Shown here in pieces: positions 1 through 12,711 of a stretch of DNA of 64,000 bases. Source of the stretch: Ypsolopha sequella. Its lineage: Eukaryota; Arthropoda; Insecta; Lepidoptera; Ypsolophidae. The position numbers were made by a program, and so were the translations under genes. Within the stretch, counting starts at the first letter, position 1, and the number at the start of each line of letters is the position of its first letter. A model generated the notes under the pieces. The model ran no database searches, had not been told where the DNA came from, and worked only from the letters and a program-made list of their open reading frames with translations. Location of the stretch: positions 10,434,001 through 10,498,000 of the forward strand of contig OW204000.1 of assembly GCA_934047225.1 (NCBI GenBank). The letters run 5' to 3'.

Positions 1-300
1 CATTTTAATAAATTAAAAATACAACCCTTTCGTTAAGGCTCTTAAACAATCAGGATAAATCTCTACCTTTCGACGAGAAGGCACCCGAAGTGTGAAAGCC
101 GTGAGTGTCGGTTTGTGCCGTGCCTTTTAGACATGTGGCTAAGCTGTTATTGACCGGCAACAAAGACAATTTTTAAGTAAACTCATACATCTAAAATTCG
201 TATGAGATGAGTAGTCGAGTAGTAATTTAGTCAGCGATGTGAGCATTGAGCTAGAGATGAGGGATCGCCGGGCGGCGCCGGGCCCTGAACGACTCACCTT

Positions 301-3300
301 TCACTGGTCTTTGCGTGCCTTTTTCTTACTTTTCTTGGGAGCCTTGGCGTCCGTCCATGAGTCTGAAATATCAGTAAAGTATTGATCAGTGTATGCATCG
401 AACATCTGTCTATCTGTGCTCGGATAGATTGCAAATGATTAGAAATTATCAGGGTAATAAAAATCATACATGAAAGAGAAGTCTTTGCCTAGAAGTCGGG
501 TAGTTTAAATTTTTGGGGGCTATATTTATTTTATTTAATATCAAGCGACTTTCACCTCCAAGTTCGTCGAAAACTGGTGCAACAGTTTGACCTTCATCTT
601 GTTGCTCAGCCACTTCTGCCGTTTCCTCAGCGGGCTCCGATTTCTTGGCCTGGAAGGTTAACAAAGCTTATAAGTTTATTTAGTTTATTTATAAGTTTAC
701 TAAAGTTTACTTACTTTTAAAGATATTTGATTTGAAAAGAAAAGGTGTAATGGAATGTATCTTTTATTCACTATCAATCTCTCAGTTGCTCGAAACCAAG
801 GTTGGTTTAACGGCGACTTTGAATGCATGCCACTCTTATATTTCGTATGAAAAAGAATTATGACAGCATCATTTAAAGTCGCCGTTAAACTAATCTTGGT
901 TTCGAGCAACCGAGAGATTGATAGTGAATAAAAGATACATTTCATTACACCTTTTCTTTTCAAATCAAATATCTTTATCATCTTTATTAGTTAGGATCAG
1001 TATAGGGTTAGTTTTAAAATAATAAAAAGAAAACCAACAAAATAAATATATTTTCACTCGTGCCTCCGTAAGTTCATAAATTGTTTGTACGAAGACCTTT
1101 TTAGAGAGAGAGAGAGAGAGACAGAGAGGTTGGCAAGGTCTTTAGCAGTCAAAGTAATCATGAGGTAAAAACCACAGGCGGGGCGAAGAAACGGGGCACG
1201 AGGCTTGTCCAATCAACCACAAAGGGACAGAAAGCTTGCCAATAAGTTACAAGGAAGTCAGACTTGCACAAAAAGTTACAAAATCATGTATTTAGGCTCT
1301 AAGAGCGATTCTCGTTTGCTGTATAATATCTAGAACCTTAGTGGAAATTTATCTACTACCGAAACTGGTAAATTCTGTCCAGATGTATTCTGACTCTTTG
1401 TTGAAAAGTTTGCTGCATGCGTCGTCGGAGACTGATGTATACTCAACCAATAAACTAAATATAGAAACTTTTCTCGCTTTGACACCTGATTGCTGCAGGT
1501 TGCTGGGATAAATGATAACCACATTTACCTCCTTCTTCTTCTGCTTTTCCTTTATCTCCTTTTCTTTGTTCTCCTTCTTCTTGTTGCTCCTGAGATCCTT
1601 CACTTCAGTCAGCTCTTCCACTACTACTTCCTCTTCAACGTCACCTCCACCCAAAGCTGCTTGCTCTTGACGCTCCTTCTATAATAACCCAATAGAAATT
1701 GGTTAGCTATGTAATAAGTATATTTGAATTTAGGGATGCATCGATACGCCTTTTTGCCCATACGATACCGATACTCTTAGTTATTAAGGGGATCATCCCT
1801 GTGCTTCTCGCCATACAGACGTATTCTCGTGATGAATGCTAATACTAATAGACAGAATCTAACGAAATTTGACAATCGTAATGTAATAAATAACACATCT
1901 CTAGTTCCGAATTAAGTATGTACGCAGATCTAAAGATCGTAATATTTTTGACAACAACCAACCAAAACATCTAACGAACGCGAGGCCAAAGCGGGAGAGA
2001 CAAACACGGAATAAAGCGCGGCGTTTCCCCGACCACAGTTCGTGCCTCGTTTGCAACGAAGTAGACGAAAGAACACGCGCTTTTACGCTACTTGCTTGAA
2101 GTACTTGCTTGAAGCGCGAAATTTTAAAAGTATCGTTGAATCAGCAATAAAAATATCGCCGATGCCGATATATCGTTAAATCGGTATCGGATGCATCCCT
2201 AATTTACGATTAGATTAGAGTACGATTCACACTTGGCCGGTTTTTGTTTCCTTTAGGCATAATAACAAAGATATCCTTTGAATTGGTACGAAAAAATAAA
2301 TTAATTTGACATGATGTTTATGATTATGTCAAAGGATAGAGGATGTCAAAGGATGTGTCCAAGAGAAGAAAGAGGCAGTTACATTACATATGTGAAATAA
2401 TCCTCTGTTCAGCAAATTCTAAGAATATCTATAATCTGGAATTAGTATGCTGTAGAAACAATGAAATATTGCCAAAAAATGTATTATCTCGAAACGGTTT
2501 TTCAATCAGCATGCCTTGGCATATAGTTCCCAATTTCCCATATACAAATGCAAATTTATGTAGATTTAATTTATGTTGAGACCATCACTATAGTTTTTCT
2601 GTTTTATTCACATGGCTTCATATTTACTATTTTATAGAATATTTTATAATTTATTTATTTCAGATATTTTTATCAAATACTTTCAGAAATAAAAGGTGAT
2701 CACGGTTCAAGTGTGGGCTCCAAAAACCCAAGGAAAGTAACAAATCACTTCAGGCAAGGTTAATAATCAGGTTTTCTTTCAACTACACTAAGAATAATGC
2801 AAGGAAAGTAACCAATCACTTCACGCAAGGGTAATAATCAGTTTTTTTTTTAAGAATGTATAATGTGATATTTATTAATATACCCAAATTCATACCAGAG
2901 CCTTAGTAAAAGTGATTAGTATCATGTATTAATTAATATAACTTTTTGCTTATTATGCAAAATAAATAGTAATTGACTCAGGGCTGGGTTTGCGTTTGTA
3001 GCGAACACGAAAAATATAATTTACGAATTTCACAAAAAGGGTCAACGAACCTTAATACTGAGCACTTACTGAGTCTTCAGTATGAATTTGGCTATATAAA
3101 TAAATGTCACCTTGTATAATGTAAGTGTCTTATTGCTGGTAACAAGTTGTGAATAATGTGTACAGTGCGACAAGGCTCTTTTGGCATGTGGATAACATTG
3201 ACAGGGGCCACAGCTGTGAAACAAGTGTTAGGTTTTAAGAGGCTATGCGAATTTTATTTTTGTCACTGTCACTCCAAGCGAAAACACGCTCAGTGCGAGA

Positions 3301-4983
3301 GGGGCGGATTCAGGGCGAAAGCGAAAAATGTTAGTTTAATTTTTTTTATAAAAAAACTATTATAGCTAGCAAAATTTCAAATTTCAAATCTCTAGATATT
3401 GTTAAAACACACTTAATAAAATATGTTTGAGTTCTGTATATGGTTCCTATTCGTCAAACGAGGAGAAAAAGTGTGTTTGAAGACCTCATTTCAACAATTA
3501 TTTCTATTGAGGAAAATTTATCCAAACATGTTTTCCAATTTCAAAACAATAGATTATATAGTCAAAATGCATATACCAGAAATTTATTAAAATTTTCCAT
3601 ATATATCATGAAATACACAGAAAAGAAACGCCCGTATTTTTTTCGGGTATCGCCTTAATAGGATAGTGGTGTTAGTTCTGATTTTGGCCACAACAAATTC
3701 ACATGCCAAAAAGCCAGTAAAGTTGAACAATGCGAATGTCAATGTACTATCACATGTCTGTGTTCACCATGCATGTGTTCTAACGTTCCAACCAGCCAGT
3801 TATATTATACTCTATGGAAAATGTCTACACCAATGTATAAAACTTGTTGCAGACTACAAAACTTTATTTCCCATGGGAAACCAAAAAAAATGTTGTATAT
3901 AATATATAGGCTTTTAGAAAGGAAAACTTGGAAAATATGCTTGGGCAGCTGAAATATAACTTAGTTTATATTTTGATTTCAACAACTTTGCAAATAATAA
4001 CTTTTAGGCTGTAGGTTGTAACCTAGATGTCTGTCTGCCTAACCTTGACTTACATTCAATCAAGTCAAGTTGATGTATAAAACCTGCAATATTATTTTAA
4101 TTGTGTTAAATATTTTTCATTAAAATTACCTCCTTCAGAATGCGCTGCACCTCTTCGATCTGAGCTTCAAGAGCACGAGCTGCTTCCTCATCGACAACTG
4201 GCCCGGAAATACTAGAGATCTTGATCTTTTCCTCAACAGGCTCTTCAGTAGGTTTAGCCACCTCTGGCTCAACATCTTTAGTCTTTTTAGCATTCTTAGA
4301 TTTCTTTGCTGGACTTTCCTTTTCCTTCTTTGGACTCTCCTTCTTATCTTCTGGACCCTTTACCTTTTTCTTCTCACTCTTCTTTGGCACTTCCTCCCAC
4401 AAACCATCGTCAAAGTCAGCTGGCTTTTCTGAGTCTACTACCTTACCTTTCTTGCCTTTCTTGGCTTCAGCTGCTTCCTTCCTGACTACTTTAGGCTCAG
4501 CTGGCTTTGGAGCCTTTGGCTTTTCAGCTTCTTTCACTTTCTCTTCCTTCTTCTCTTTGGCAGGGGATTTCTTGCTTTCAGACTTAGTCTTGCCATCCTC
4601 GTTCGCGGTGCGGTTGGGAGAAGACTTCTGCAACACATGGAAAAAGGTATTCTGTATTGTATCCAAGTTCCTGGATGAACACGTGAATGCGACCCGGTTA
4701 AACTATTAGCATATGCTTACAGGTTAAAAATAAAATGAGCCATAGGAGCTTAACCGCCGACATGCTGTCGAAACATATTGTTATCTCTCACCTTGTCCTT
4801 GGTTTTCCTTTTCTTGCTAGAGGATTTTCTGTCGTCCACTACAAGAGGTAGCTTATCGAACTGCGGCTGCTCCGCCGAGTGAAATCCAAAGATAAATACT
4901 AGTGCTGCACAAATTAATACTACAGCGACGGCCGCCACTGGATAAAGCACTTGAGCGCTCGAAACATGCCTTAGAAGTTCCAT
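301..4983 (-). CDS. LYRIC/metadherin-like single-pass membrane protein
   Basis: Five exons join in frame: 4983-4792, 4627-4130, 1678-1529, 649-556, 362-301 (331 residues). Exon 1 has a short N-terminus, one hydrophobic segment at about residues 13-35 (PVAAVAVVLICAALVFIFGF), then a basic KKRKTK stretch, as in a signal-anchor ER protein. The body is Lys/Glu/Pro-rich low complexity with one tryptophan motif (DDGLWEEVPKKSEKKK) and a helical charged stretch (EEAARALEAQIEEVQRILKE). The C-terminus ends DSWTDAKAPKKSKKKARKDQ. Vertebrate LYRIC/MTDH has the same layout: N-terminal membrane anchor, a Trp motif before basic residues, and a C-terminal SW...KKKKKAR tail. The family call rests on this architecture, because low-complexity sequence aligns poorly. 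A generic Lys-rich membrane protein is the alternative. Junctions use ordinary GT-AG borders and keep phase. The 2.4-kb intron between exons 2 and 3 and the intron between exons 3 and 4 carry transposon remnants. Confidence 0.6.
719..976. mobile_element. Fold-back MITE with arms of about 110 bp
   Basis: The arms (about 719-828 and 868-976) are near-perfect inverted copies. Each carries AAAGATATTTGATTTG at its outer end and TTTAACGGCGACTTT inward. The loop is only about 40 bp. It lies in an intron of the LYRIC-like gene. There is no coding capacity. Confidence 0.75.
1105..1130. repeat. (GA)n microsatellite
   Basis: A GAGAGA run with one interruption, in an intron of the LYRIC-like gene. Confidence 0.8.
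1732..2211. mobile_element. Inverted-repeat element with TAGGGATGCATC ends
   Basis: The left end TAGGGATGCATCGATAC is matched in inverse at the right end (GTATCGGATGCATCCCTA). Length is about 480 bp with no ORF. The terminal sequence resembles hAT-type non-autonomous elements, but I could not see a clean 8-bp target duplication. It lies in the large intron of the LYRIC-like gene. Confidence 0.55.
2730..2844. repeat. Short direct repeat
   Basis: A unit of about 43 bp beginning CAAGGAAAGTAAC and ending TAATAATCAG occurs twice with slight divergence, about 72 bp apart. No further function is visible. Confidence 0.6.
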
Positions 4984-4999
4984 AATTATTTCGAATTTT

Positions 5000-7900
5000 A
5001 CTTAGGTAATAGTTCACATAAAAAGGTAACGATAAGTTATGATAATGTTGAACAAATTAATTTCCCACTGATAAAAGCAGACACGGCGACATGATGACGC
5101 GGCTGTGACGTGCCAAAAATTGCGAGTAATTGCGACTAGAAAGGGTGGCCATTAAATAATTCGGAATTTATACCAACAGCTGCATCACAGAATCAGGTGA
5201 CGTCATTAGGTTGTGGCACGATTTTTGACTGCTCGGTGAAAGTGGTGGGGGAAAAGTTAAATTAACTAAGTGCGATAGAAAAAAAATTACTAGGACAGTC
5301 AAGGTCAGACCTCATACACCGTGCCGCTACCTTAAACAAACCATGCTTAAGTGCATTGTATGTACATTCTTTCATGGTTTATTGAACCCACAAATCTATC
5401 TTGCCTGCTTTGGTCCTATTCTTTATTCAAAGAATGATTTAATACACACTGTCGAATAAATTCAAAAATAAAGAAAGATAGAACTAAAGGTTAGGAAGGG
5501 CAAATAGCTATGCGTTGGTTGGCCTATGTATGTGGGGGGAAGGAAGGGGCGTGGTCAAAAGATAGTTGCAAAACAGCAGATTTTATCGAAAACATACCTA
5601 AAGTAGCCGTATTTAGCGCAAAAACATTCTTTACAAATCGATGTTTATAGACACGATTTATGTCAATGGCATTGACCTCACACAAGTAGACTAAGTAGAC
5701 ACACATTCACTAAGAAAAGTTCATCAGGAAGCGTCCGAACGGTGATGTACATACATGAACGTCTACATAATAGCAAAAAAATTTAATTAAGACGTTAATT
5801 CATTAAAACAAGATTCAATGTCAGTTGTTACGCAATTTAATTTGATTACCGTGTTAAAGAGAAGTACGCTTAAATGGGCGCTGTTGTGGTGAGTGTGTGT
5901 GAGGGTGTGAGGGTGTATGTGTGTGTTTGTTTGGGAGGGGCAAATTGTTTATTTTTAGGAAACGAAATTGTTGTAAATAAAATCAAAGGTTGTTAAAATG
6001 ATTATTGTTAAAAGTGATAGATAGATTATATTTAATAATTTTGAAAGAATACATGTCATACATGAAGTATGAGATACCATCTTTTTCAAGTGAGTTTCTT
6101 GTAATATTAGGACAGTTTTTCACCGTGCACGTTGGCATCTTGTGACGTTACTTCAAGGACGCGGACGAAACACAACTAAACTCTCGATCTTGTCACGCAC
6201 CGTCTCGTGGTGACAAGATTCATTTCGGACTCTTTTTGAGCGAGGTTGTGAGTCTTGTTTATATGTGATGTCAATGGTCATTGTTTAAAGTGACGAAAAG
6301 TAATAAAATAAAAATGTCGTATGAATAAGAAAACACGAGTATTTTTATTTTAGTCTTTTTTTTTGGAATTTCGTGAAAATAATGTTACTATTATTGTAAA
6401 GTGGTAAAGTGCGCATAAACATTAAGTGCTAGTGAAATGAAACTGTATGTTTGTGATATTCTGAGCAGATGAATGTAGGAATTAAAGACGTTGTGGGCTC
6501 ATGGCAAGAAAAAATAAAGAAATCGTAAAACTATAAATCTATTAGGTACAGTGTAAATTACAAAAAAATATTTTTATTTTTTATTTATATATGATAAAAT
6601 ATAATGATTAAATGAAAACATCCGTATGTATCAAGCCAGCCAAAACGGATAGTTATATAATAGTGAAAGAAGCTGATTTGAACCGCTTGGTTGTAAATGT
6701 TCCTAACCAGCTTTACATCTATGTAGGTCTCTCTCTTTTTCTGTGCAAAACATGGGGGTATAAAAAATCTAAAATATCATGTCATTTGATAAAATAACAT
6801 TAAATAAAATATCATGATGTTATTTCATCCCAAAATCGCTCAAGCTTCTACAATAGAACACAATTCTATACATAATAATAATATAATATCGTGTTACCAG
6901 AATACTTATAGATTTATAAGCACCGGCTATTTATATGGCTATACCGGATAGCTATTTAATGTGACACCAAATACGTATTGTTACTGATGGCAATGTTTAC
7001 ATATGTGCAAGTTACGGTTTTTAAGGAACGATTCTCCACAAAACAAAGGCTTTAAAACAAAGTATTAAGAAATAATTATAACAGCCAAAATACAACTTTT
7101 AGTAAAGAGCAATAGTTTATATGCATAAACGTATTTTCAATGATATTATGGTAGTTTCAAAATAGTTGATTTTATATGAGAGTGAAGTTAGAATAATTAA
7201 ATTAAATTTTTACATTGTGACAAAAATAAAAATTTACACCTTCTGATTAGATTCTACTTCTTAGAATAATTTACAGTTGTGGGGAAACATAGGATGCGAT
7301 GCGTTTCAAAATGAGCTCAAAACCATAAAGGAAATGGTTATTCAACGGTGCCCCCGACAAATAGTATTTTGATCTATAGACAATGCGCATCGTTTAATAG
7401 CGCTTTCTCTAGGGACTGGATAACACCAGTAGATACCGTATGTTGACCATTTTATTCTGCACCGAGTTCACCCCGATTGATGGAAGGTGCAGGCTGCGGG
7501 GAGCGTCACAGCGGCTTCGTGATTGGCTATTTCAAGGACGCGCTTGACATGCACTGACCGAGTAATGAGCGTTTTTCTCGTTGTTTTTCTTCTTAGTTCT
7601 TAGCTTCCCTCCAGATGTCAGTGTCTATGTCACCATAGATATAATATAGTTTGTGGCGATCAATGTCAAAGCGGTTTTTAGTTTGTTTGGAATCTGTGCA
7701 AATTTTGTTTTTGATTCTGTTGCAAAGTATACGACAGTGCCATCTATGAGTCTTAGTACACACTAAATTTGACACAAGGAAAAACGCTGGTAACGGTCTA
7801 GAAAATTCGAAAATTGGATTGCAACATATGTAGCGGATTCCGAATGTCATTTTTTGAACATCAATTTATAGCGAATATATATGAATAGCTATCTTCAAAT

Positions 7901-9197
7901 GAAACTACATAATCTATTGATCATACTGAACAACTTTCCCAAAAAAATATGACCGTGCAAAACTTACAGTGAGACGTATGAGACGTACGGATCTCAAACC
8001 TGATCAATACTGAAATCGATAATTCTAGCACAGCTTGATCTCAGTGCGATGTATGCTATAACATCCATTAATCCAGTTTTTGATTTTTTACGGTAATTAT
8101 CGTATTTGTAGGATATATCTAGTATCCTAATTCAAGGATCGTATGAAAAAGTACGATAATTTCCATGTTGACCTCAGAAAAAATAAAAAAATCAAGACGT
8201 AGCGCACTCCTCATAATCTTGGACTTCTATACATCATTACAAAATTGAAATGAAAAATTCTATTCCCTATAAAATAAAAATAATCTAAAAAAAACGTTGT
8301 GGGCTTTTATGCTCAAAAAAGATTTGTCTTTTATAACGAACTCGCAAAAAAGTGCTTGGGCGCCAGGAGGTTAAAGCATAAACATAGCATACCATAGACT
8401 GCAGCCATAGACATTACCCACTCATAATTTTCTCTACCGTAGATTTATGCTGTTTGCCTACAGTAACTTCCGATTTTTTTTTCAGATTCCTTATACCTAG
8501 GTGTATTCAAAAATATACCATGTATGTTACGCAATTTTTTGTAGTTTAGAAGTTATGATTTTTCAAATGTGTATTTGGGAATTTTCTAAAGGAGCGGCTT
8601 AAAAAATCATAACTTTTTTTATAGTAATAATAATAAAAAATTTGTTCACTGTTGTTTTTGCAGTTTTTTTGTCAATCCTTAGTAGGATATCCACATTTCT
8701 TAGGTCATATGTAAAAACATTTAAAATGCAATACGTGCCTTGAGTTCTTTAGCATTAATGTGCATGTATCTTTCTTCCTCTTTCCAGATTCCATAGTCTC
8801 TGTTCTTGCCACACACACAACACGACTCCCTCCATGTTCAAAGTGTCCAAGAAGTTTTATTATAACTTTGTAACCCCTAGTGTGGTTCAAGGCATGTCCT
8901 CCCCTAACTTGCTACCAACCAGATCTGCCCTGCGGGCTTTCCAATTGTTTTATATAAAGTAGGCAATAGGCTACTGTTGGACAGACAGAATTAAATGGGC
9001 CTATCACATAAAACAGAAAACAAATTGCTACAATGAGTGGTTTTCCAGACTGACCTTGATCAACCTTTAGAGGTAAACATAGATGGCGTTACCCTGCTGT
9101 CAAGTGTCAAAAAACTAAGATTACTTTTTAATCTCTGGGCTAAAAGATTTCAAGTCAAGTGTCAACTGTAAAAGAATAGATTGTATGTAGTCGGTCC
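5000..9197. other. AT-rich intergenic DNA without a supported gene
   Basis: Short ORFs here lack domains, codon bias and splice context. A GT-rich low-complexity tract lies near 5885-5940. A 10-bp-stem hairpin (ATCTTGTCAC and its complement) lies at 6187-6219. The segment near 8085-8165 is weakly palindromic (TAATTATCGTA / TACGATAATT). The region near 5000-5250 probably holds the promoter of the LYRIC-like gene. Confidence 0.6.
5198..5205. promoter_or_regulatory. CRE-type palindrome upstream of the LYRIC-like gene
   Basis: TGACGTCA, a perfect CREB/ATF consensus palindrome, lies about 215 bp upstream of the LYRIC-like start codon on the minus strand. Position and match are seen; function is inference, since an 8-bp site arises by chance at this scale. 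Confidence 0.2.
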
Positions 9198-9391
9198 ATT
9201 TATTGGACCTAGCATTCACGTTACGTAAACAAATTTCTATCAATTTTGTCAATTTCAAGTAGCAACGTCCATGTCACGTTTAAAAGAGTTTCGAATGGAT
9301 CATAAGTTTAAGCAGTGATGGACGCCATTTGGAACGACTTGTTGGGCATGAGGAGTTTGATGGTAGTTTTAGCGCCATGCGGAACGCGCTG
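9198..9391. mobile_element. Truncated copy of the 511-513-bp CACCGCGTTCC element
   Basis: It matches the last ~190 bp of the elements at 33045-33557 and 47522-48032, including GGATCATAAGTTTAAGCAGTG and the end CATGCGGAACGCG. The left part is missing and the terminal CGGTG is mutated, so this is an old fragment. Confidence 0.75.
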
Positions 9392-12377
9392 TCGGCCGCC
9401 ATACCTACGATCTCAGAATAAGGAATACAAATAGAAACCTGGCTAAAATAATACGCGGAGAAAGACACCTATCCTTGATTTTCTTACGACATTCTAGAGC
9501 GTTAGAGAGAGATGGATATGTATTAGTTTTTTCTTATTTAGGTAGGTTGTCACTAGTTCGTTGCTTTGCTAGTGATGTAACAATGTCGATTTTTGACTAC
9601 GATAAATAAACCAAATCGAAATGAACCGCGACCAATCTCCTAACCACACATTATTATATCGTATCAAAGTGTGAAAAAAAAGAGAATGCAGGAGGCACCG
9701 ACCTTTCTGGTGACATCCTCTTGCTTTGGAAGGAGGCCAAGAGAATTCATAGCAAAGTGGTCTCTGTCTACCCCAGTGGGACACATGTTATATTGTGTAA
9801 ATAAGGAATTAATAAAAGGATATCTTTCGTTTAGCATAATATTTTTTATTAAGTACAAATTACTATATCGTAGGCAGGTAGGTACATAAGTTAAGTCCAA
9901 AATTGTGCTTGTTTCTAGTACAAAAAATGCTGTAGCTTGTATCAGAGATACAACCGTAAACTATTTAAGTGGATACTTTTTAAGTCGCCTCTTAACTCAA
10001 TCAAATAGATGTTCGTTGATGTCGCGTCTTTGTTCAATCAAGGAGGAAGGAATTAATCGCAACAATAGAAATCATAATAATCATAGACTTATAGGATTCG
10101 TAATAATAATATTATGTCAATGATGAGCGATGACAGCGCAATTACTACAGAGGTAATTTCAATTTTTTTTTATTTCTATCAAATAAACATCAACTTATCT
10201 TGAATAAAAACTAATAACAAATAATGAACGATTAAAATACCTAATAACCTGTGATAAGAAATCAAATTATGCGCAGTTCAAGTCAATAAGCATTCCCAAA
10301 ATTCATTTCACGATAGAACTACCCTGTGAAAGTACTTTTATTGTCAACCACTAAGTACGAAAATGTCTTGATCTGCGGAATTTCTTCGTGAAGTCGATCA
10401 CGGAAGTAACGTACAAGTTATGAACAGGCCTTTCAGAACGATTTGCGAACATAGAAGTATGCACTTTTCTACACCACAGACATCCATAGGTACTGGTTCT
10501 GTTGCCTAAAATTGAAAAATTATCGAGTTAATATACTATAGTATACTACAAGCATGTACCTACGAACAAGATTGATAATGCAATTATACATAATTATTTA
10601 AAGGTTACCAATGTGTCTGTATCTGGTAAATATAACGTTGGTAAGGCATCTGCTTTTAAAAGTCTCCATTTTAAATTTTCGTTTGGTCCAAAAGAATCCG
10701 ACGTAAAGTGTTTCGAACAAATAAATATGACTGCTTTTTTTAATTGCCCAATTTGGTCAAATTATTCGTCTAAGCCATTCACTTTTTAATTCTTCCCTTT
10801 TTGGAAATCTGTAACAAAAAAATATAGCGATATTTATTCGGCATTATTTTTCTTTTTACTCGCGCTGCAATGAGGGATTTTCTTTTCGTTTTTTTTTACT
10901 CTTCCCTAGTCGCTGGATAGATGGCGCTGAACTTGGTAAGTTACTGCAAGGAACGGAACGTCACATAATTTTTTGATTATTGCACTTGGATGTAATTTTG
11001 AGATCGTAAAACGAAACGTACATAAAAAAGTAATTAATGTCATTGTCACATCACATCACAATGACATTTTGAAAATAAATAAATAATAACAACAAGGAAA
11101 AAGAAAAAAATAATTAGCAGTCTTTTTATGAGTTTTCTACGCCAGAAAGAAAATGTCCCAAGAGAAAAAGAAGAGAAGTCTGTGCCTTGTGGATTTGTAT
11201 AAAAATGTGGATTGTGGATTGTGGATTTGTATAAAAGTCGTAAAGCGCAATGAGTACAAGCCATGGTACATTTTAAACCTGGACGGACCATAACAAAGCA
11301 TTCGCACATAATATGCTCAGCACACATGTCATCAACCAACGAGCGTATGTGACGTGACGTGACGTGACGCAATGTTTTTTTTTCAATCGTTTTGGCTTTG
11401 GCACCTAGCAACGTAGTCAGTTCAACACCATCTACAGAGTTCTTGGAAACTATGTTTTTTTTTAATACTCAAAAAGAAAACCTCTCATTAATCTATTATC
11501 CTGTATGCACGGCTGCCGCGGGAACCAATGTTCGATAGTTTGCCACACGGACTTTAGTACATCACTATACGAAAAAACATAACCTCTCATAGTCGGCAGA
11601 AAATCTATATAAAACAGGCAAATATCCGTGTAGAATTGAACACGAGTATGATTTACAAGAACTACTATTATTGTTACTGAGTTTTAGGTATGATCCTGCA
11701 ACTTATTAACATAAAAACTATCAGAACTCACCGATGAAATGATATTGCTTCATTGTTGTTTTCTTTTCTTCCTGTATGCGATTTACAGCCTTCAATTGCA
11801 CAAGACATTTTATTACAATGTTAAAAAAACAATCAACACAAACAATAATAAATCACACTTTCACGAATTTTGAGAGGAAGAGCACCAAAATATTTAATTT
11901 CTCTCGGTGAAGCTGTAAACTTTCGCAAAATGCGATAGACATTTCGATGCCACCAAATTAAGATGTGATGCACGCAACGAACGATATTACAACACAACGA
12001 TACAATGATGAGACATATTTAATTTGATGGTATTATAATATTTGAAATACATCCAAATTACATCCATCTGACATTTGTTTGGTTCAATCTAGTGACATAC
12101 CAGGAAAAAATATAAAGTAAGTGCGGTCCGCTGTTTCATTCACTCGTACACAGGAGTAATTTACGTTAGATGAGTACAATGGCTAATGCCCAGTTCTTAT
12201 TTTAGTCAGGCTTCTATTTGTATTCCTTATTCTGAGCCTACGATAATTTTTATCTGTCCGAATCCAACACTGCTTAATCCTTGCTTATTGACTGCCGGCA
12301 ACTCCTGGTAAATGTGTTCTATGGGCAACACCTCAGACCTGAGGGCAACACTGCCTGCCGTAAGCAAAATGAATGAC
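9392..12377. other. Intergenic DNA without a supported gene
   Basis: There are no recognisable protein domains or splice-consistent exons on either strand. It includes a four-unit GTGAC tandem at 11349-11368. The last part probably belongs to the upstream region of the thioredoxin gene. Confidence 0.55.
11349..11368. repeat. Four tandem GTGAC units
   Basis: GTGAC is repeated four times head to tail, giving overlapping TGACG half-sites of the CREB/ATF type. It may be simple slippage. Confidence 0.6.
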
Positions 12378-12385
12378 ATCCGAAC

Positions 12386-12579
12386 CAGTGTTGCCGATTT
12401 AGCGACTTTGTCGCTAAATCTAGCGGAATTCCAGTCGATTTAGCGACTTTATAAAACAGACGTTTTTCAAACCAGTATTCCATACATTTTGCGACATTTT
12501 GTTTAAATTTTAGTTAATCTGGTGACTTTTAAATAAAAATCTAGCGAGCGACAAGAAAAAAATTTAAACGGCAACACTG
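12386..12579. mobile_element. hAT-like MITE upstream of mitochondrial thioredoxin
   Basis: The ends are CAGTGTTGCCG and CGGCAACACTG. Eight-bp flanks ATCCGAAC (12378-12385) and ATCCGATC (12580-12587) match at seven positions, as expected of an aged 8-bp hAT target duplication. The interior repeats 'GATTTAGCGACTTT'. It ends about 130 bp before the thioredoxin start codon, so it probably lies in the promoter or 5' UTR. Confidence 0.7.
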
Positions 12580-12711
12580 ATCCGATCGAATTCATCCGAC
12601 TCCACAGTCCACAGAGCACATCGACTCTAATTTATGACATTTTGTGGTGCCCACTGCCTCTTGAACTTCAGCAATTTTCTTTATTTTTGCATAATTTTCG
12701 CAGAAGCCATA

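Noticed and set aside
4221..4709. 162-codon plus-strand ORF rich in Ser/Phe/Leu
   Set aside because: It is the antisense of the Lys/Glu-rich LYRIC-like exon 2; purine-rich codons leave the opposite strand open.
5884..5940. GT-rich tract considered as regulatory Z-DNA or recombination site
   Set aside because: Ordinary low-complexity sequence; nothing else supports a function.
6612..6797. 61-codon ORF in the 5-12 kb gap
   Set aside because: ORF of this length is expected by chance in AT-rich DNA; no domain, splice context or codon bias.
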